A DNA stretch of 64,000 nucleotides, from assembly GCA_022824185.1 (NCBI GenBank), contig JAJEAU010000019.1, positions 1 through 64,000 of the forward strand. Reading direction: 5' to 3'. This DNA comes from Dehalococcoidia bacterium (GTDB lineage Bacteria; Chloroflexota; Dehalococcoidia; Lucifugimonadales; Lucifugimonadaceae). How positions within the stretch are numbered: the stretch's first letter is position 1; each line of letters opens with the position of its first letter. The position numbers and the translations under genes are program-made. This document shows, in pieces, positions 24,287-33,938 of this stretch. The notes beneath the pieces are model-generated. The model did no database searches. It was not told the origin of the DNA and worked only from the letters and a program-made list of their open reading frames with translations.

Positions 24287-25278
24287 TCACAACATTGCGA
24301 GACAAGGTCGAACCGGAAACGTCGATGTTGGTTGGCTCGTCGAAGCACCTGTTGGACGTTGATTCGTTATCCTCCGATCAAATCCGAGATCTCGTCGAAA
24401 ACGCGCGGGAGTTCCGCACTCTCCGCGCTGCCACGCAGTTCAAATCCGACATCTTGCGTGGGATTTCGATCTACACCTTGTTCTTTGAAGACAGCACGCG
24501 TACACGCGTCTCGTTCGAGCACGCCGGTAAAGCGCTCGGGGCTGACGTAATCAATATCTCCGCTTCGACCAGTAGCGTCAACAAAGGCGAATCTTTGTTG
24601 AACACGTCGGTCACGCTTGACTCGATGGGAGTCGATGCTCTGGTTATCAGGCACCCGCATTCTGGTGCGCCGCACTTTGTGGCCCAACACGTCAACGCCA
24701 CCGTCATCAACGCTGGTGACGGCGCTCACGCCCACCCGACACAAGCGCTCTTGGACGTGATGACCCTTGAGGAAGCGATTGGTAATCTCCACGGAGCGAA
24801 ACTCGCCTTGATCGGAGACATTCGGTACTCCAGAGTTGCGCGTTCAGACATCATTGCGTTCCGAAAGATGGGTGTTGAGATTGCGATTGCGGCGCCGGCA
24901 ACGCTCCTGCCAAATGATTGGACGCATGGCGTCAACTCACTTGGGGTTGCGAATTCTGATGTAACAGTCCACGGATCAGTGGAAGATGCAGTACGAGATG
25001 CCGATGCGATCATGTGTCTCCGCCTGCAGCTGGAGCGCCAGAGTGCTGGCCTCCTGCCGGATGTCAACGAATACTCACGGGTTTGGGGCATGAATAGTCA
25101 GCGCTTGGCGCTCGCCAAACCCGACGCTCCCGTAATGCACCCCGGCCCGATGAACGAGGGACTGGAGATCTCCACCGATATTGCCCATGGCGGTAGGAGC
25201 GTGATCACAGATCAAGTCCAAAATGGCGTCGCCATGCGGATGGCGGTCCTGGAACATTTTTGCGCCACACTCGGATGA
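24283..25278 (+). CDS. pyrB: aspartate carbamoyltransferase catalytic subunit
   Basis: A 331-aa ATCase catalytic chain, which makes carbamoyl aspartate in pyrimidine synthesis. Carbamoyl-phosphate loop SRTRVSFE-type motif appears as EDSTRTRVSFEHAGKALGAD. HPTQALLDVMTLEEAIG and MHPGPMNEGLE are the other conserved blocks. The start GTG overlaps the pyrR stop (GTGA), showing translational coupling. There is no pyrI regulatory gene next to it; the next gene is pyrC, overlapping by 4 bases. Confidence 0.95.
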   Translation: MITTLRDKVEPETSMLVGSSKHLLDVDSLSSDQIRDLVENAREFRTLRAATQFKSDILRGISIYTLFFEDSTRTRVSFEHAGKALGADVINISASTSSVNKGESLLNTSVTLDSMGVDALVIRHPHSGAPHFVAQHVNATVINAGDGAHAHPTQALLDVMTLEEAIGNLHGAKLALIGDIRYSRVARSDIIAFRKMGVEIAIAAPATLLPNDWTHGVNSLGVANSDVTVHGSVEDAVRDADAIMCLRLQLERQSAGLLPDVNEYSRVWGMNSQRLALAKPDAPVMHPGPMNEGLEISTDIAHGGRSVITDQVQNGVAMRMAVLEHFCATLG

Positions 25279-26636
25279 CTAACGTGCAAAAGCAAACGAA
25301 TCCAATGGTCATCCGTAATGGTCGAGTCGTCGATTCTTCGCAGGGGTTTGACGCGACAGCCGATGTAGTCGTGATAGGCAATGCCGTTGTTTCGATCGAA
25401 TCTCCTGGCACGACCACCCTTTCCGACGGTTGGACAGAGTTCGATGCTGGTGGCAAGATAGTCGCTCCCGGCTTCGTCGACCTTCACACCCATCTCCGCA
25501 CGCCAGGCCAGGAGTGGAAAGAAGAGCCTAAAACCGCATCAGATGCGGCTGTCCGTGGCGGTTTCACGACGATCTGCGCCATGCCCAACACGTATCCTGC
25601 TCAAGACAATGCCTCGGTAGTTAATGCGTTGATGCAACTTTGCGAAGCCGAGTCCAGTGTTCGAGTTCGCCCGATAGGAGCAATCACTAAATCTCGCGAA
25701 GGTCAGGAACTCGCCCCTATGCGCGAACTTGCCGATGCGGGTGTCGTCGGTTTTTCAGACGATGGGGATCCAGTGATGTCGCCCCATCTCATGCGCCAAG
25801 CTTTGGCTTACTCCGCCGATCTTGGACTGCCGACAATAAACCACGCTGAAGATCGCGGTTTGGTGTCGGAGTGGGACATGAACGAAGGTGCGGTTGCCAC
25901 CCGACTTGGACTTCGCGGTTTACCGAACAGCGCCGAATCGGTGATGATTGCTCGGGACGTGATTCTTGCCAAGATCACCAATGGTCGGCTTCACGTACCG
26001 CACGTCTCGACCGCGGAATCCGTCGAGATAATCCGACGCGCCAAGTCCGAAGGGGTGAACGTAACGGCTGAGGTTACCCCCCATCACCTCGCCATAACTG
26101 AGGAGTGGGTGTACGGTGAATTCGGCGAGGTCCCTGCAGTCCTGAACGAGCATGCGTATGACACCAATGCCAAGATGGCTCCCCCGCTTCGGACTGAAAC
26201 CGACCAGCAAGCGTTGATAGACGGATTGACCGATGGGACAATCGATACGATCGCAACAGATCACGCGCCGCACGCCGACACGGACAAAGTCTGCACGTTC
26301 ACTGAGGCAGCCAACGGAATTATCGGATTGGAAACCGCGCTTTCGCTGTGCGTAGGAGTTGCAAATGTCGACATAGCCAGAGTGATCGACGGTTTGACTG
26401 TTGGCCCAAGCTCGATCCTCAACGATGCGTCCGTTGGAACACTTCGACCTGGAACACCCGCAGATATCACCATCATCGATCCAGATCGCGAGTGGCAGGT
26501 TTCTTCACACAAGCTGGGGTCGAAAAGCCACAACACACCTCTTCTCAACTACACCGTGAAACCGAAGGTGATCGCCACATTCGTTGGTGGAGTTCAAGTT
26601 TGGGCAGCCGACAAGAATGGGATGGCATATGTCTAA
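25275..26636 (+). CDS. pyrC: dihydroorotase
   Basis: A class I dihydroorotase, 453 aa, which cyclises carbamoyl aspartate to dihydroorotate. The metal motif is D-L-H-T-H-L-R (in GFVDLHTHLRTPGQEWKE), then GGFTTICAMPNT and TDHAPHADTDK. The ATG at 25275 overlaps the pyrB stop (ATGA); the frame can be extended a few codons to a TTG at 25260. It overlaps the carA start by 8 bases. Confidence 0.95.
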   Translation: MTNVQKQTNPMVIRNGRVVDSSQGFDATADVVVIGNAVVSIESPGTTTLSDGWTEFDAGGKIVAPGFVDLHTHLRTPGQEWKEEPKTASDAAVRGGFTTICAMPNTYPAQDNASVVNALMQLCEAESSVRVRPIGAITKSREGQELAPMRELADAGVVGFSDDGDPVMSPHLMRQALAYSADLGLPTINHAEDRGLVSEWDMNEGAVATRLGLRGLPNSAESVMIARDVILAKITNGRLHVPHVSTAESVEIIRRAKSEGVNVTAEVTPHHLAITEEWVYGEFGEVPAVLNEHAYDTNAKMAPPLRTETDQQALIDGLTDGTIDTIATDHAPHADTDKVCTFTEAANGIIGLETALSLCVGVANVDIARVIDGLTVGPSSILNDASVGTLRPGTPADITIIDPDREWQVSSHKLGSKSHNTPLLNYTVKPKVIATFVGGVQVWAADKNGMAYV

Positions 26637-27840
26637 CGAAGTTCGCGGTCCGGCATTGCTCGCGCTTTCGGATGGTTCCGTATTCCGAGGTAAACGACTT
26701 GGTGCGGAAACCGATACGGTCGGATTGGTCGTCTTCAATACGTCGATGACTGGTTACGAAGAGATGCTCACAGATCCTTCGTATGGAGGTCAGATTCTCG
26801 TCCCAACCTATCCGCTGATCGGCAACTATGGCATCAACCTCAGAGACGCTGAATCTCGTCAGATTCAGGTGAAAGGGTTTGTGGTTCGGTCGGATTGTGA
26901 CGAGCCTTCTCATCCACTGTCGGAGATGACGGTCCACCAATATCTGTCGCAGAACGGCATTCCGGGGATATCGGGCGTTGACACGCGGGCCATTACGAAG
27001 CGTATACGCTCGACAGGCGTGATGATGGGAGCGATCGTCCAAGGTGAAGACGTCGAAAATGCAGATGCAGCGCTCCAAAGTGCTGAGTGGTACGGCGATC
27101 AAAACTGGGTCGATGCCGTCGCGACTAAAGAAGAGTTCGAATGGCATGGTGACGGAACCTCGGGAACGCGGCCTGCAGAAGAGTTGATCGTCCGGTCCAA
27201 CCGCGCAGGAGTAGATTACCCCCTAGACGCTGTCGAGCGCCCACTCCGTATCGCTGTCGTCGACTTCGGCGTGAAATGGAACATCTTGCGGAGCATGATG
27301 GCGCGAAAGTGCCAAGTCAAGGTGTTTCCTGCAGATGCTACCGCTGCCGAGGTGAAGGCATACCAACCAGATGGCGTAGTCCTGTCGCCAGGACCAGGAG
27401 ACCCGGCGGTCTTGGACAACCAGGTAGACACCGTGATCGAGCTTTCGGATCTCGAAGGTGACGGAACCAATGCGATACCAACGCTGGGCATCTGCCTTGG
27501 TCACCAAATTGTCGCTCGCGCTCTAGGGGCAGATACCTTCATGCTCCATTTCGGACACAGAGGCGGGAACCAACCAGTCCAAGATCTCAGAACTGGCCGA
27601 GTCTACGTGACCGCACACAACCATGGTTACGCGGTAGATCCTGACAAACTGCCGAAACGACCGGGCGTCCGGGTTACGCACGTCAACTTGAACGACAACA
27701 CCGTCGAAGGTCTTGTTGACGAAGATCACGGAATAATGACGATCCAATTCCACTCCGAGGCTTCACCTGGACCGCATGACAGTGAGTCGATATTCGACCA
27801 GTTCGTCGCTGCGGTTAAGAAACACTCCAAAACCAAGTAG
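26629..27840 (+). CDS. carA: carbamoyl-phosphate synthase small subunit (glutaminase)
   Basis: A 403-aa class I glutamine amidotransferase subunit that supplies ammonia to CarB. The nucleophile cysteine lies in GICLGHQ, and HSEASPGPHD provides the His/Glu pair. The N-terminal CarA domain shows GSVFRGKRLGAE and FNTSMTGYEEMLTDPSY. The start at ATG 26629 (MSNEVRG) overlaps the end of pyrC and avoids a non-homologous 15-residue extension. carB follows after 9 bases. Confidence 0.95.
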   Translation: MSNEVRGPALLALSDGSVFRGKRLGAETDTVGLVVFNTSMTGYEEMLTDPSYGGQILVPTYPLIGNYGINLRDAESRQIQVKGFVVRSDCDEPSHPLSEMTVHQYLSQNGIPGISGVDTRAITKRIRSTGVMMGAIVQGEDVENADAALQSAEWYGDQNWVDAVATKEEFEWHGDGTSGTRPAEELIVRSNRAGVDYPLDAVERPLRIAVVDFGVKWNILRSMMARKCQVKVFPADATAAEVKAYQPDGVVLSPGPGDPAVLDNQVDTVIELSDLEGDGTNAIPTLGICLGHQIVARALGADTFMLHFGHRGGNQPVQDLRTGRVYVTAHNHGYAVDPDKLPKRPGVRVTHVNLNDNTVEGLVDEDHGIMTIQFHSEASPGPHDSESIFDQFVAAVKKHSKTK

Positions 27841-27849
27841 CGATTCCAA

Positions 27850-30800
27850 ATGCCACGTCACGAAAATCTGAAGAAGGTCTTAGTAATCGGATCTGGACCG
27901 ATCGTTATCGGTCAAGCTGCCGAATTTGACTATGCTGGGACACAGGCGTGTAAATCGCTTCGGGAAGAGGGCGTGGAGGTCGTGCTTGTCAATTCCAATC
28001 CCGCGACAATCATGACGGACGAAGACGTTGCCGATCGCGTCTATATCGAACCGCTTACAGTCCCGGTAGTGACGCGCATCATAGAGCGCGAAAAGCCAGA
28101 CGGCATCTTGGGTACTTTGGGCGGTCAAACGGGCCTCAACCTAACAGTTGAACTCGAGGAAGCGGGAGCCTTGGACGACGTCGTCGTGATGGGCACCAAG
28201 ACAGCCAGTATCCGCAAAGCTGAGGATCGAGAACTCTTCGCTTCTTTCATGGAGGAGATCGGCGAACCGATTTCTTACGGCATCGCCGTAACCAACTTTT
28301 CGGACGCCCGCGAAGCGGCTGAAGAGATTGGCTACCCGGTCGTCATTCGTCCCGCGTACACGCTCGGCGGCACCGGTGGGGGCGTGGCCGACGACGTAGA
28401 AGAACTGGAAGAGATCGTCGCATCTGGTTTAGCGGCTTCGTTGGTCGGGCAGGTCTTGATCGAGAAATCGCTTCTCGGGTGGAAAGAGGTCGAATATGAG
28501 GTGATGCGCGACAGCGCTGGCAACGTGATCACAGTCTGCAATATGGAGAATTTTGACCCGATGGGCGTCCACACGGGCGATTCCATAGTCGTCGCACCTA
28601 GTCAGACGCTCACCGACAAGGATTATCAGCGGCTTCGCACCGCGGCGTTGCACATCATCGATGGGCTTGAGATTGAAGGTGGATGCAACGTGCAGTTTGC
28701 CTATCGCCCAGGCAGGGAAATGGGCGACAAGCTGGGCGAAGGGTCGAGATATGACGACGATGGGCCGATGTACTACGTCATCGAAGTCAACCCTAGAGTG
28801 TCTCGATCGTCCGCCCTTGCGAGTAAAGCTACCGGGTACCCGATCGCCCGTGTAGCGGCTAAAGTGGCGCTCGGCCTCCATCTTGACGAAATCAACAATG
28901 TCGTCACTGGAAAGACCCGCGCCGCGTTCGAGCCCGCGCTTGACTACTGCGTCGCCAAGATTCCTCGATGGCCTTTCGACAAGTTCGGCTCGGGCGATCG
29001 TTCGCTTGGAACCCAGATGAAAGCCACAGGCGAGGTGATGGCCATCGACCGCAGTTTCGAAGCCGCTCTGATGAAGGCCGTGCGGTCTCTTGAAGACGGC
29101 AAACGCTCTCTTCGGTGGGAAGACCCAGACTGGCGCACAAACGGTCTATCGGATGAAGATCTTTCGGGCGACGATCTGAGACTGTGGAAACTCGCATTCA
29201 AGCTACGTACTGGTTCGACGCCGGAAGATTTGACGCTGACTACCGGCGTTGACCTATGGTTCACTCGCGCCCTTGCCCGAATCGTGGAGATGGAACGCAG
29301 GTTGAGTAGCTCGGGCAGTCTTACCGCTGATCTGCTTCTTGAGGCCAAACGTCTTGGCATCAGCGATGATGACATCGCCGAATTTTCCGACTTGGGACTT
29401 GGCGAACGCGTTCGCGAATTGCGCAAATCCCTGGGTATCGCTCCGGTCTACAAAATGGTCGATACTTGTGCCGGCGAATTTGAAGCGTCGACCCCGTACT
29501 TTTACAGCACGTACGAAGACGAAAACGAAGCGGCACCTATCGGCGTTGACTCTGCTGTCGTCATTGGATCGGGACCCATCAGAATTGGGCAGGGAATTGA
29601 GTTCGATTACTGTTCAGTCCACGCAGCGTGGGCTTTGCAGGCCGAAGGCATCCGTGCGGTGATGATCAACTCCAACCCGGAGACCGTGTCCACGGATTTT
29701 GACACGTCCGATCGCCTTTACTTTGAACCGCTAGACGAAGAAGCCGTACGGGACATCATAGACAACGAGATGGGGAACGGTGCGACGCCGTCGAACGGCG
29801 TGGTCCCTCCAAACATTGTGGTGCAGTTCGGTGGTCAGACGGCGATAAACCTCTCACAGAACCTCAACGCCGCCGGGATTCAGGATTTGGTTCTGGGCTC
29901 AGCTCCTGAAGTAATCGACAACGCTACGGATCGTGGTCGATTTGAAGAACTTGCCGCAAGGAATGGTCTGCCATTGCCGCCCGGCGGAACGGCCACCAAT
30001 ACGAACTCGGCGCTCGCTCTCGCAGGCAATCTTGGATATCCGGTGCTAGTGCGTCCCAGTTACGTCCTCGGTGGTCGCGCCATGGAGATCGTCGATAACC
30101 CGCAGGAACTCGAACGTTATTTCGAACGTGCACAGCAGGCTGCACCAGGGCAGACGATCCTGGTGGATCGATATTTCCAGGGGATCGAGGTCGAAGTCGA
30201 CGCCGTGTGCGATGGGCAAGATGTTCTTGTGCCGGGCGTTATGCAGCACATCGAACGTGCGGGTGTCCATTCGGGCGATTCGTTTGCTGTATATCCGGCG
30301 ATATGGCTCACGGGTGAAGAAGTCGAGACGATCGTCGACTACACACGACGAATCGGGCGGATGCTGAACGTTTGCGGTTTGATGAACATCCAGTTTGTGA
30401 TCACCGGAGGCGGGACATATCGCAGCAGTTCCGTTGATCCAGGTCGCTCGGATGCCGATGCCGAAAACAGCGAAACTTACGTCATCGAGGTCAATCCCCG
30501 TTCATCTCGGACAATTCCGTTCATTTCCAAAGTGACCGGCATACCGATGATCCGCATCGCGACGCAAGTGATGCTCGGCAAAAAACTCCGTGACATGGAG
30601 TGGGGCACTGGGCTGATGCCGCGGAAGAACCTAGTTGCAGTTAAAGCTCCCGTCTTTTCGATGAACAAACTGACGAGCGTAGACACTTTCCTCGGGCCGG
30701 AGATGAAATCCACAGGCGAAGTGATGGGAATCGACCTGTCGTATGTCCCTGCAGTTACCAAGGCCCTGATAGCGTCATCGCATTCGATCAACCGTGGAGA

Positions 30801-31215
30801 CAGCGTTCTTCTAAGCGTGGCCGACTCTGCGAAGTCCGACGCCGAACGTCTAATCCGGACCCTCGGTGACAACGGTCACGCCATTTATGCAACTTCTGGC
30901 ACCGCCAGTTTCGTGCGTTCCCTCGGATACGAGGCCATCGAAATCGAGCGCTTATTGTCGTCAGGCGGGCCGAATGTTGTCACAGTGATCAATGACGGCA
31001 CCGTGCAGGCAGTCATCAACGTTCCGACCGGCGGGAGGGCCGCGGAGCAAGATGGTTTTTATATTCGACGGGCCGCTGTCGAGCGTCGTATCCCTTGTTT
31101 CACGTCGATCGATACAGCTCGTTGTGCCGTTGAAGCAGCGTACGCACCAGAAACTGCGGACGACAATGGTGGTGCCTTCAACGTGATGACTTTGACCGAA
31201 TACGTCAACGCGTAA
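27850..31215 (+). CDS. carB: carbamoyl-phosphate synthase large subunit
   Basis: A 1121-aa CarB with two homologous ATP-grasp halves and a C-terminal allosteric MGS domain (about 960-1100). The first half begins VLVIGSGPIVIGQAAEFDYAG and the second repeats VIGSGPIRIGQGIEFDYCS. Binding loops such as GGTGGGVADD and PSYVLGGRAMEIV are visible. It forms carbamoyl phosphate from glutamine-derived ammonia, bicarbonate and two ATP. It is slightly longer than E. coli CarB (1073 aa), with an insert near residue 640 and another near 865. It ends the operon, 15 bases from the convergent moaD-moaE gene. Confidence 0.96.
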   Translation: MPRHENLKKVLVIGSGPIVIGQAAEFDYAGTQACKSLREEGVEVVLVNSNPATIMTDEDVADRVYIEPLTVPVVTRIIEREKPDGILGTLGGQTGLNLTVELEEAGALDDVVVMGTKTASIRKAEDRELFASFMEEIGEPISYGIAVTNFSDAREAAEEIGYPVVIRPAYTLGGTGGGVADDVEELEEIVASGLAASLVGQVLIEKSLLGWKEVEYEVMRDSAGNVITVCNMENFDPMGVHTGDSIVVAPSQTLTDKDYQRLRTAALHIIDGLEIEGGCNVQFAYRPGREMGDKLGEGSRYDDDGPMYYVIEVNPRVSRSSALASKATGYPIARVAAKVALGLHLDEINNVVTGKTRAAFEPALDYCVAKIPRWPFDKFGSGDRSLGTQMKATGEVMAIDRSFEAALMKAVRSLEDGKRSLRWEDPDWRTNGLSDEDLSGDDLRLWKLAFKLRTGSTPEDLTLTTGVDLWFTRALARIVEMERRLSSSGSLTADLLLEAKRLGISDDDIAEFSDLGLGERVRELRKSLGIAPVYKMVDTCAGEFEASTPYFYSTYEDENEAAPIGVDSAVVIGSGPIRIGQGIEFDYCSVHAAWALQAEGIRAVMINSNPETVSTDFDTSDRLYFEPLDEEAVRDIIDNEMGNGATPSNGVVPPNIVVQFGGQTAINLSQNLNAAGIQDLVLGSAPEVIDNATDRGRFEELAARNGLPLPPGGTATNTNSALALAGNLGYPVLVRPSYVLGGRAMEIVDNPQELERYFERAQQAAPGQTILVDRYFQGIEVEVDAVCDGQDVLVPGVMQHIERAGVHSGDSFAVYPAIWLTGEEVETIVDYTRRIGRMLNVCGLMNIQFVITGGGTYRSSSVDPGRSDADAENSETYVIEVNPRSSRTIPFISKVTGIPMIRIATQVMLGKKLRDMEWGTGLMPRKNLVAVKAPVFSMNKLTSVDTFLGPEMKSTGEVMGIDLSYVPAVTKALIASSHSINRGDSVLLSVADSAKSDAERLIRTLGDNGHAIYATSGTASFVRSLGYEAIEIERLLSSGGPNVVTVINDGTVQAVINVPTGGRAAEQDGFYIRRAAVERRIPCFTSIDTARCAVEAAYAPETADDNGGAFNVMTLTEYVNA

Positions 31216-31230
31216 TCGGATCGTCGGGGT

Positions 31231-31920
31231 TCATCCGGGGGTCTCGCCGATCCAAACTTCTCCGCCTTCGAAGTACTCCTTCTTCCAAATCGGGACGATC
31301 TCTTTCAACCGGTCGATGAAGTACAAGGCCGCCTCGAACGCTGGGCGTCGGTGAGCCGCGCTGACGGCCAAGACCATGCTTGTTTCGCCGATGTCGACTC
31401 TTCCGGTTCGGTGACAGACGGCCACATCGCCGATCTGCCATTTTTCAGTCATCTCGCCGATGATCGTCAACATCATGTCTTCCGCCATCGGCGAGTACGC
31501 TTCGTACTCCAAGTACAAGACCGATCTGCCATCATTGTGGTCTCGAGTGATGCCGTGGAAAACCACCACCGCGCCGTCGCTGTCGGAGCCGACCAATTCA
31601 ACTACACGGTCTGCCTCGATGTCTGAGTCTGTTAGCCAGACGCGAGATGGCTTGTCGGCATCGCAATCGCAGCCGCCACTGACCGGCGGGATAACCGCGA
31701 TCTCGTCGCCATCCATCATCGGTTCGGATCCATCGACGTAGTTCCCGTTCCGTGCCAACATCACGTTCGAGGGCAAATTGCCGCTTCGTCCCACGGTAGT
31801 CAACGCAAGCTCAATCGCTTCACCGATTGACGAACCTTGCTTCAATTCGACGTCGACTCGACCCGTACCCGCACGCTCACGCGCCCCTGCGAAAAACAAG
31901 ATGGTGGCTCTAACAGACAT
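31231..31920 (-). CDS. MoaD-MoaE fusion, molybdopterin synthase
   Basis: A 229-aa fusion. Residues 1-83 are MoaD: ILFFAGARERAGTGRVDVEL and the ending AVIPPVSGG with the di-glycine that must carry the thiocarboxylate. Directly after a CDCD linker comes MoaE, with VVFHGITRDHNDGRSVLYLEYEAY, CHRTGRVDIGE and PIWKKEYFEGG carrying the catalytic lysines. Together the two parts make molybdopterin from precursor Z. Because the MoaD glycines are internal, cleavage after GG is needed for activity, as reported for mycobacterial MoaX. The start is set at MSVRATILFF rather than the upstream in-frame codon at 31947. modABC for molybdate uptake is in the same window. Confidence 0.88.
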   Translation of the reverse strand: MSVRATILFFAGARERAGTGRVDVELKQGSSIGEAIELALTTVGRSGNLPSNVMLARNGNYVDGSEPMMDGDEIAVIPPVSGGCDCDADKPSRVWLTDSDIEADRVVELVGSDSDGAVVVFHGITRDHNDGRSVLYLEYEAYSPMAEDMMLTIIGEMTEKWQIGDVAVCHRTGRVDIGETSMVLAVSAAHRRPAFEAALYFIDRLKEIVPIWKKEYFEGGEVWIGETPG

Positions 31921-31953
31921 CGCGTCGAAACCCTCTAGGCCGTGCAACCACGA

Positions 31954-32799
31954 TTAAATCGGTTTCCAAGTTGGCTTCCCGTCTTCATCGATGACCTGTC
32001 CGATGCTCGTGCCAGTGGGTAGGTGCCCGGAAACTACGATCCAACCTTCAGACATGGCTCGCCATAGCAACCACCGTCGCGCCGCAGTCGAAAGGTCTTG
32101 GCGCCAGTCGAACACAGGGCACCAGTGCTGCTCTCGTATCTGAGCGACGTTGTGGAACAGATCCCCTGTCAATACGGCTGTCTGCCCGCCGGATTGAATC
32201 AATACGCACTGATGCCCCGGAGTATGGCCGTTCGTCGGCAGAAGAGAAACACCGTCCATCATCTGGTGATTTCCAACCACTAGGTTCAATTGCCCGGTAT
32301 TTTCTAGTGGTGCAACCAGTGCATCAAATTCGTCGTTCTGGTTGGCAGGGTTGCTATAGAAGTTCCAGTCGTTCCTGGCGATGTGATATTTCGCATTAGG
32401 GAAGGTTGGCCTTGCGCCATCCTCGTCGGACCGGACGTTCCAACCGATATGGTCCCAGTGGCAATGCGTGGTTACGACGTTGTCGATGTTGGCAGCGGAA
32501 ACACCAAACGTCTCGAGATTTTTCAGTAGATCGCCTTCTGGTGGGCCGTGCTCGTACGGTCCTGGTCCTGCGCCAGTGTCCACCAGAATGTTCTCGCCGG
32601 TGCCATCGACGCGTCGAATCAGATGGCCACGCCATTGAGCCTCCCAATATCCTTCAGGAGCCAACGCGTAGTCGCGATGAGGATCCCATTCCTCTGTGCT
32701 CACATCGACGAACACGTCTGCGGGATTTCGTCGGTAACCGATGTGGTCGTCGACAACAGAAATCTCGTAATCGCCGACAACGATCTGAGTGGAACTCAT
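31954..32799 (-). CDS. MBL-fold metallo-hydrolase
   Basis: A 281-aa metallo-beta-lactamase-fold hydrolase. The zinc motif H-x-H-x-D-H appears as THCHWDHIGWN, a further His is in TNGHTPGHQCVL, and the late metal aspartate is in AVLTGDLFHN. Similar to lactonase-like MBL proteins (AttM/AhlD style), but the substrate is unknown. GGAAAGG precedes the ATG. It is followed by the moaD-moaE fusion 33 bases later and preceded by a bicupin gene, all on one strand. Confidence 0.88.
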   Translation of the reverse strand: MSSTQIVVGDYEISVVDDHIGYRRNPADVFVDVSTEEWDPHRDYALAPEGYWEAQWRGHLIRRVDGTGENILVDTGAGPGPYEHGPPEGDLLKNLETFGVSAANIDNVVTTHCHWDHIGWNVRSDEDGARPTFPNAKYHIARNDWNFYSNPANQNDEFDALVAPLENTGQLNLVVGNHQMMDGVSLLPTNGHTPGHQCVLIQSGGQTAVLTGDLFHNVAQIREQHWCPVFDWRQDLSTAARRWLLWRAMSEGWIVVSGHLPTGTSIGQVIDEDGKPTWKPI

Positions 32800-32845
32800 T
32801 ACCCTTTCCGTCTCAACAATCGGACTTCACCGCTGATCTGCCTGA

Positions 32846-33625
32846 CTACGGAGCCGTGACCTCGATGTAAATCGCGGATTCGTCTCCGTCCACCAACACG
32901 CTGCTCAACTCGCCTTCTTGCGAATAGACGACGTCGCCTTGACCGGCATTGACTGCATCGCCGTCCAACATGAATGTCACCGATCCGCGGAGAACCACCC
33001 ACCAAGCCTCGACGTCACCGGCAAGTGTGGCCATTGGTCCGCCCGGCGTCACGTGGAACATGTCGACGCGATTCCGTTGATCCAAGATCACTGTCTCCTG
33101 CCAGTCAGCGTCGACGCCATGGCGTTCAATCATGTAATCCAGAGGCGTGAAGATGCGGTTGGGTGGCTCCCAATGATCCTCTAAGGGAATCGTCCGGGCT
33201 GGCTCTAACCCTTTGAGATCGTGGTTCGAACCGGGCTTACCGGTGACCATGCGCATGCACATCTCGCCTTTCCAAGCCCGGGGGTCGTGGCGATAACCAG
33301 AAGGCGCAACTATGATGTCGCCAAAATGCGCTTTGAACGGTTCATACTCGCCGACTCGATATCGCATCTCGCCCCCGAACGCCACCCACCACTCGTTGAA
33401 GTCGTCGTGAAGATGTGGGTCCCCGGGCGATCCGCCGGGCGAAGAAATGACTGCCATCCGGTTACGAGAGTCCATTACCAGCACCCGAGATTTTGTGACA
33501 GCAGCATACCCGCCACCCGAGCGTGCGATTTCGTCGAGGACCGGCCCTTCAACATCAGGCGCATCAGGGCGTAGAGATTCGACGATCTCTTCGTATGTCA
33601 CGTGGCGAGCGTTGGTTTCCGACAT
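32846..33625 (-). CDS. bicupin protein, C-terminal cupin lacking metal ligands
   Basis: A 259-aa protein with two cupin folds. The first (about 60-125) carries the metal motif GDPHLHDDFNEWWVAFGGEMRYRVG and a later histidine in APSGYRHDPR, so it may bind a metal. The second (about 185-255) has the fold pattern EAWWVVLRGSVTFMLDGDAVNAGQGDVVYSQEG but lacks the H-x-H pair. The family resembles 3-hydroxyanthranilate dioxygenase-like or gentisate-type cupins; no activity can be assigned. It lies 46 bases upstream of the MBL hydrolase gene on the same strand. Confidence 0.75.
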   Translation of the reverse strand: MSETNARHVTYEEIVESLRPDAPDVEGPVLDEIARSGGGYAAVTKSRVLVMDSRNRMAVISSPGGSPGDPHLHDDFNEWWVAFGGEMRYRVGEYEPFKAHFGDIIVAPSGYRHDPRAWKGEMCMRMVTGKPGSNHDLKGLEPARTIPLEDHWEPPNRIFTPLDYMIERHGVDADWQETVILDQRNRVDMFHVTPGGPMATLAGDVEAWWVVLRGSVTFMLDGDAVNAGQGDVVYSQEGELSSVLVDGDESAIYIEVTAP

Positions 33626-33730
33626 TTCAAATCCCGTTGGATTGGTTGCATTCGAGTTCAGACCTCAATGCGAAATCTGCACTCGTAGCAGTTTAACAAT
33701 CAAGGCCTCTTCCACAATCCTCCGCTCGAA

Positions 33731-33818
33731 TGGTGCCGAGAGTGGGATTCGAACCCACACGCCGTTTTACGGGCCGCGGGGTTTAAGCCCGCTGCGTCTA
33801 CCGTTCCGCCATCTCGGC
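33731..33818 (-). tRNA. tRNA-Leu (TAA)
   Basis: Type II tRNA on the minus strand. The 7-bp acceptor stem GCCGAGA/TCTCGGC, anticodon stem GCGGG/CCCGC around CTTAAAC (anticodon TAA), a long variable arm, and the T-loop GGTTCGAATCC are all present. The 3' CCA is encoded (33731-33733). Confidence 0.95.
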
Positions 33819-33938
33819 AAGTAATCCCAACCCAGGATCCGACGCTTAAGATTCTAAACAAGGTGGAATCCCAAGCTGGCCGCAGATGGCTTCCATCCCC
33901 ACTTTCAACCGGCGCAGGACGCGCAAAGGAGCATCAGG

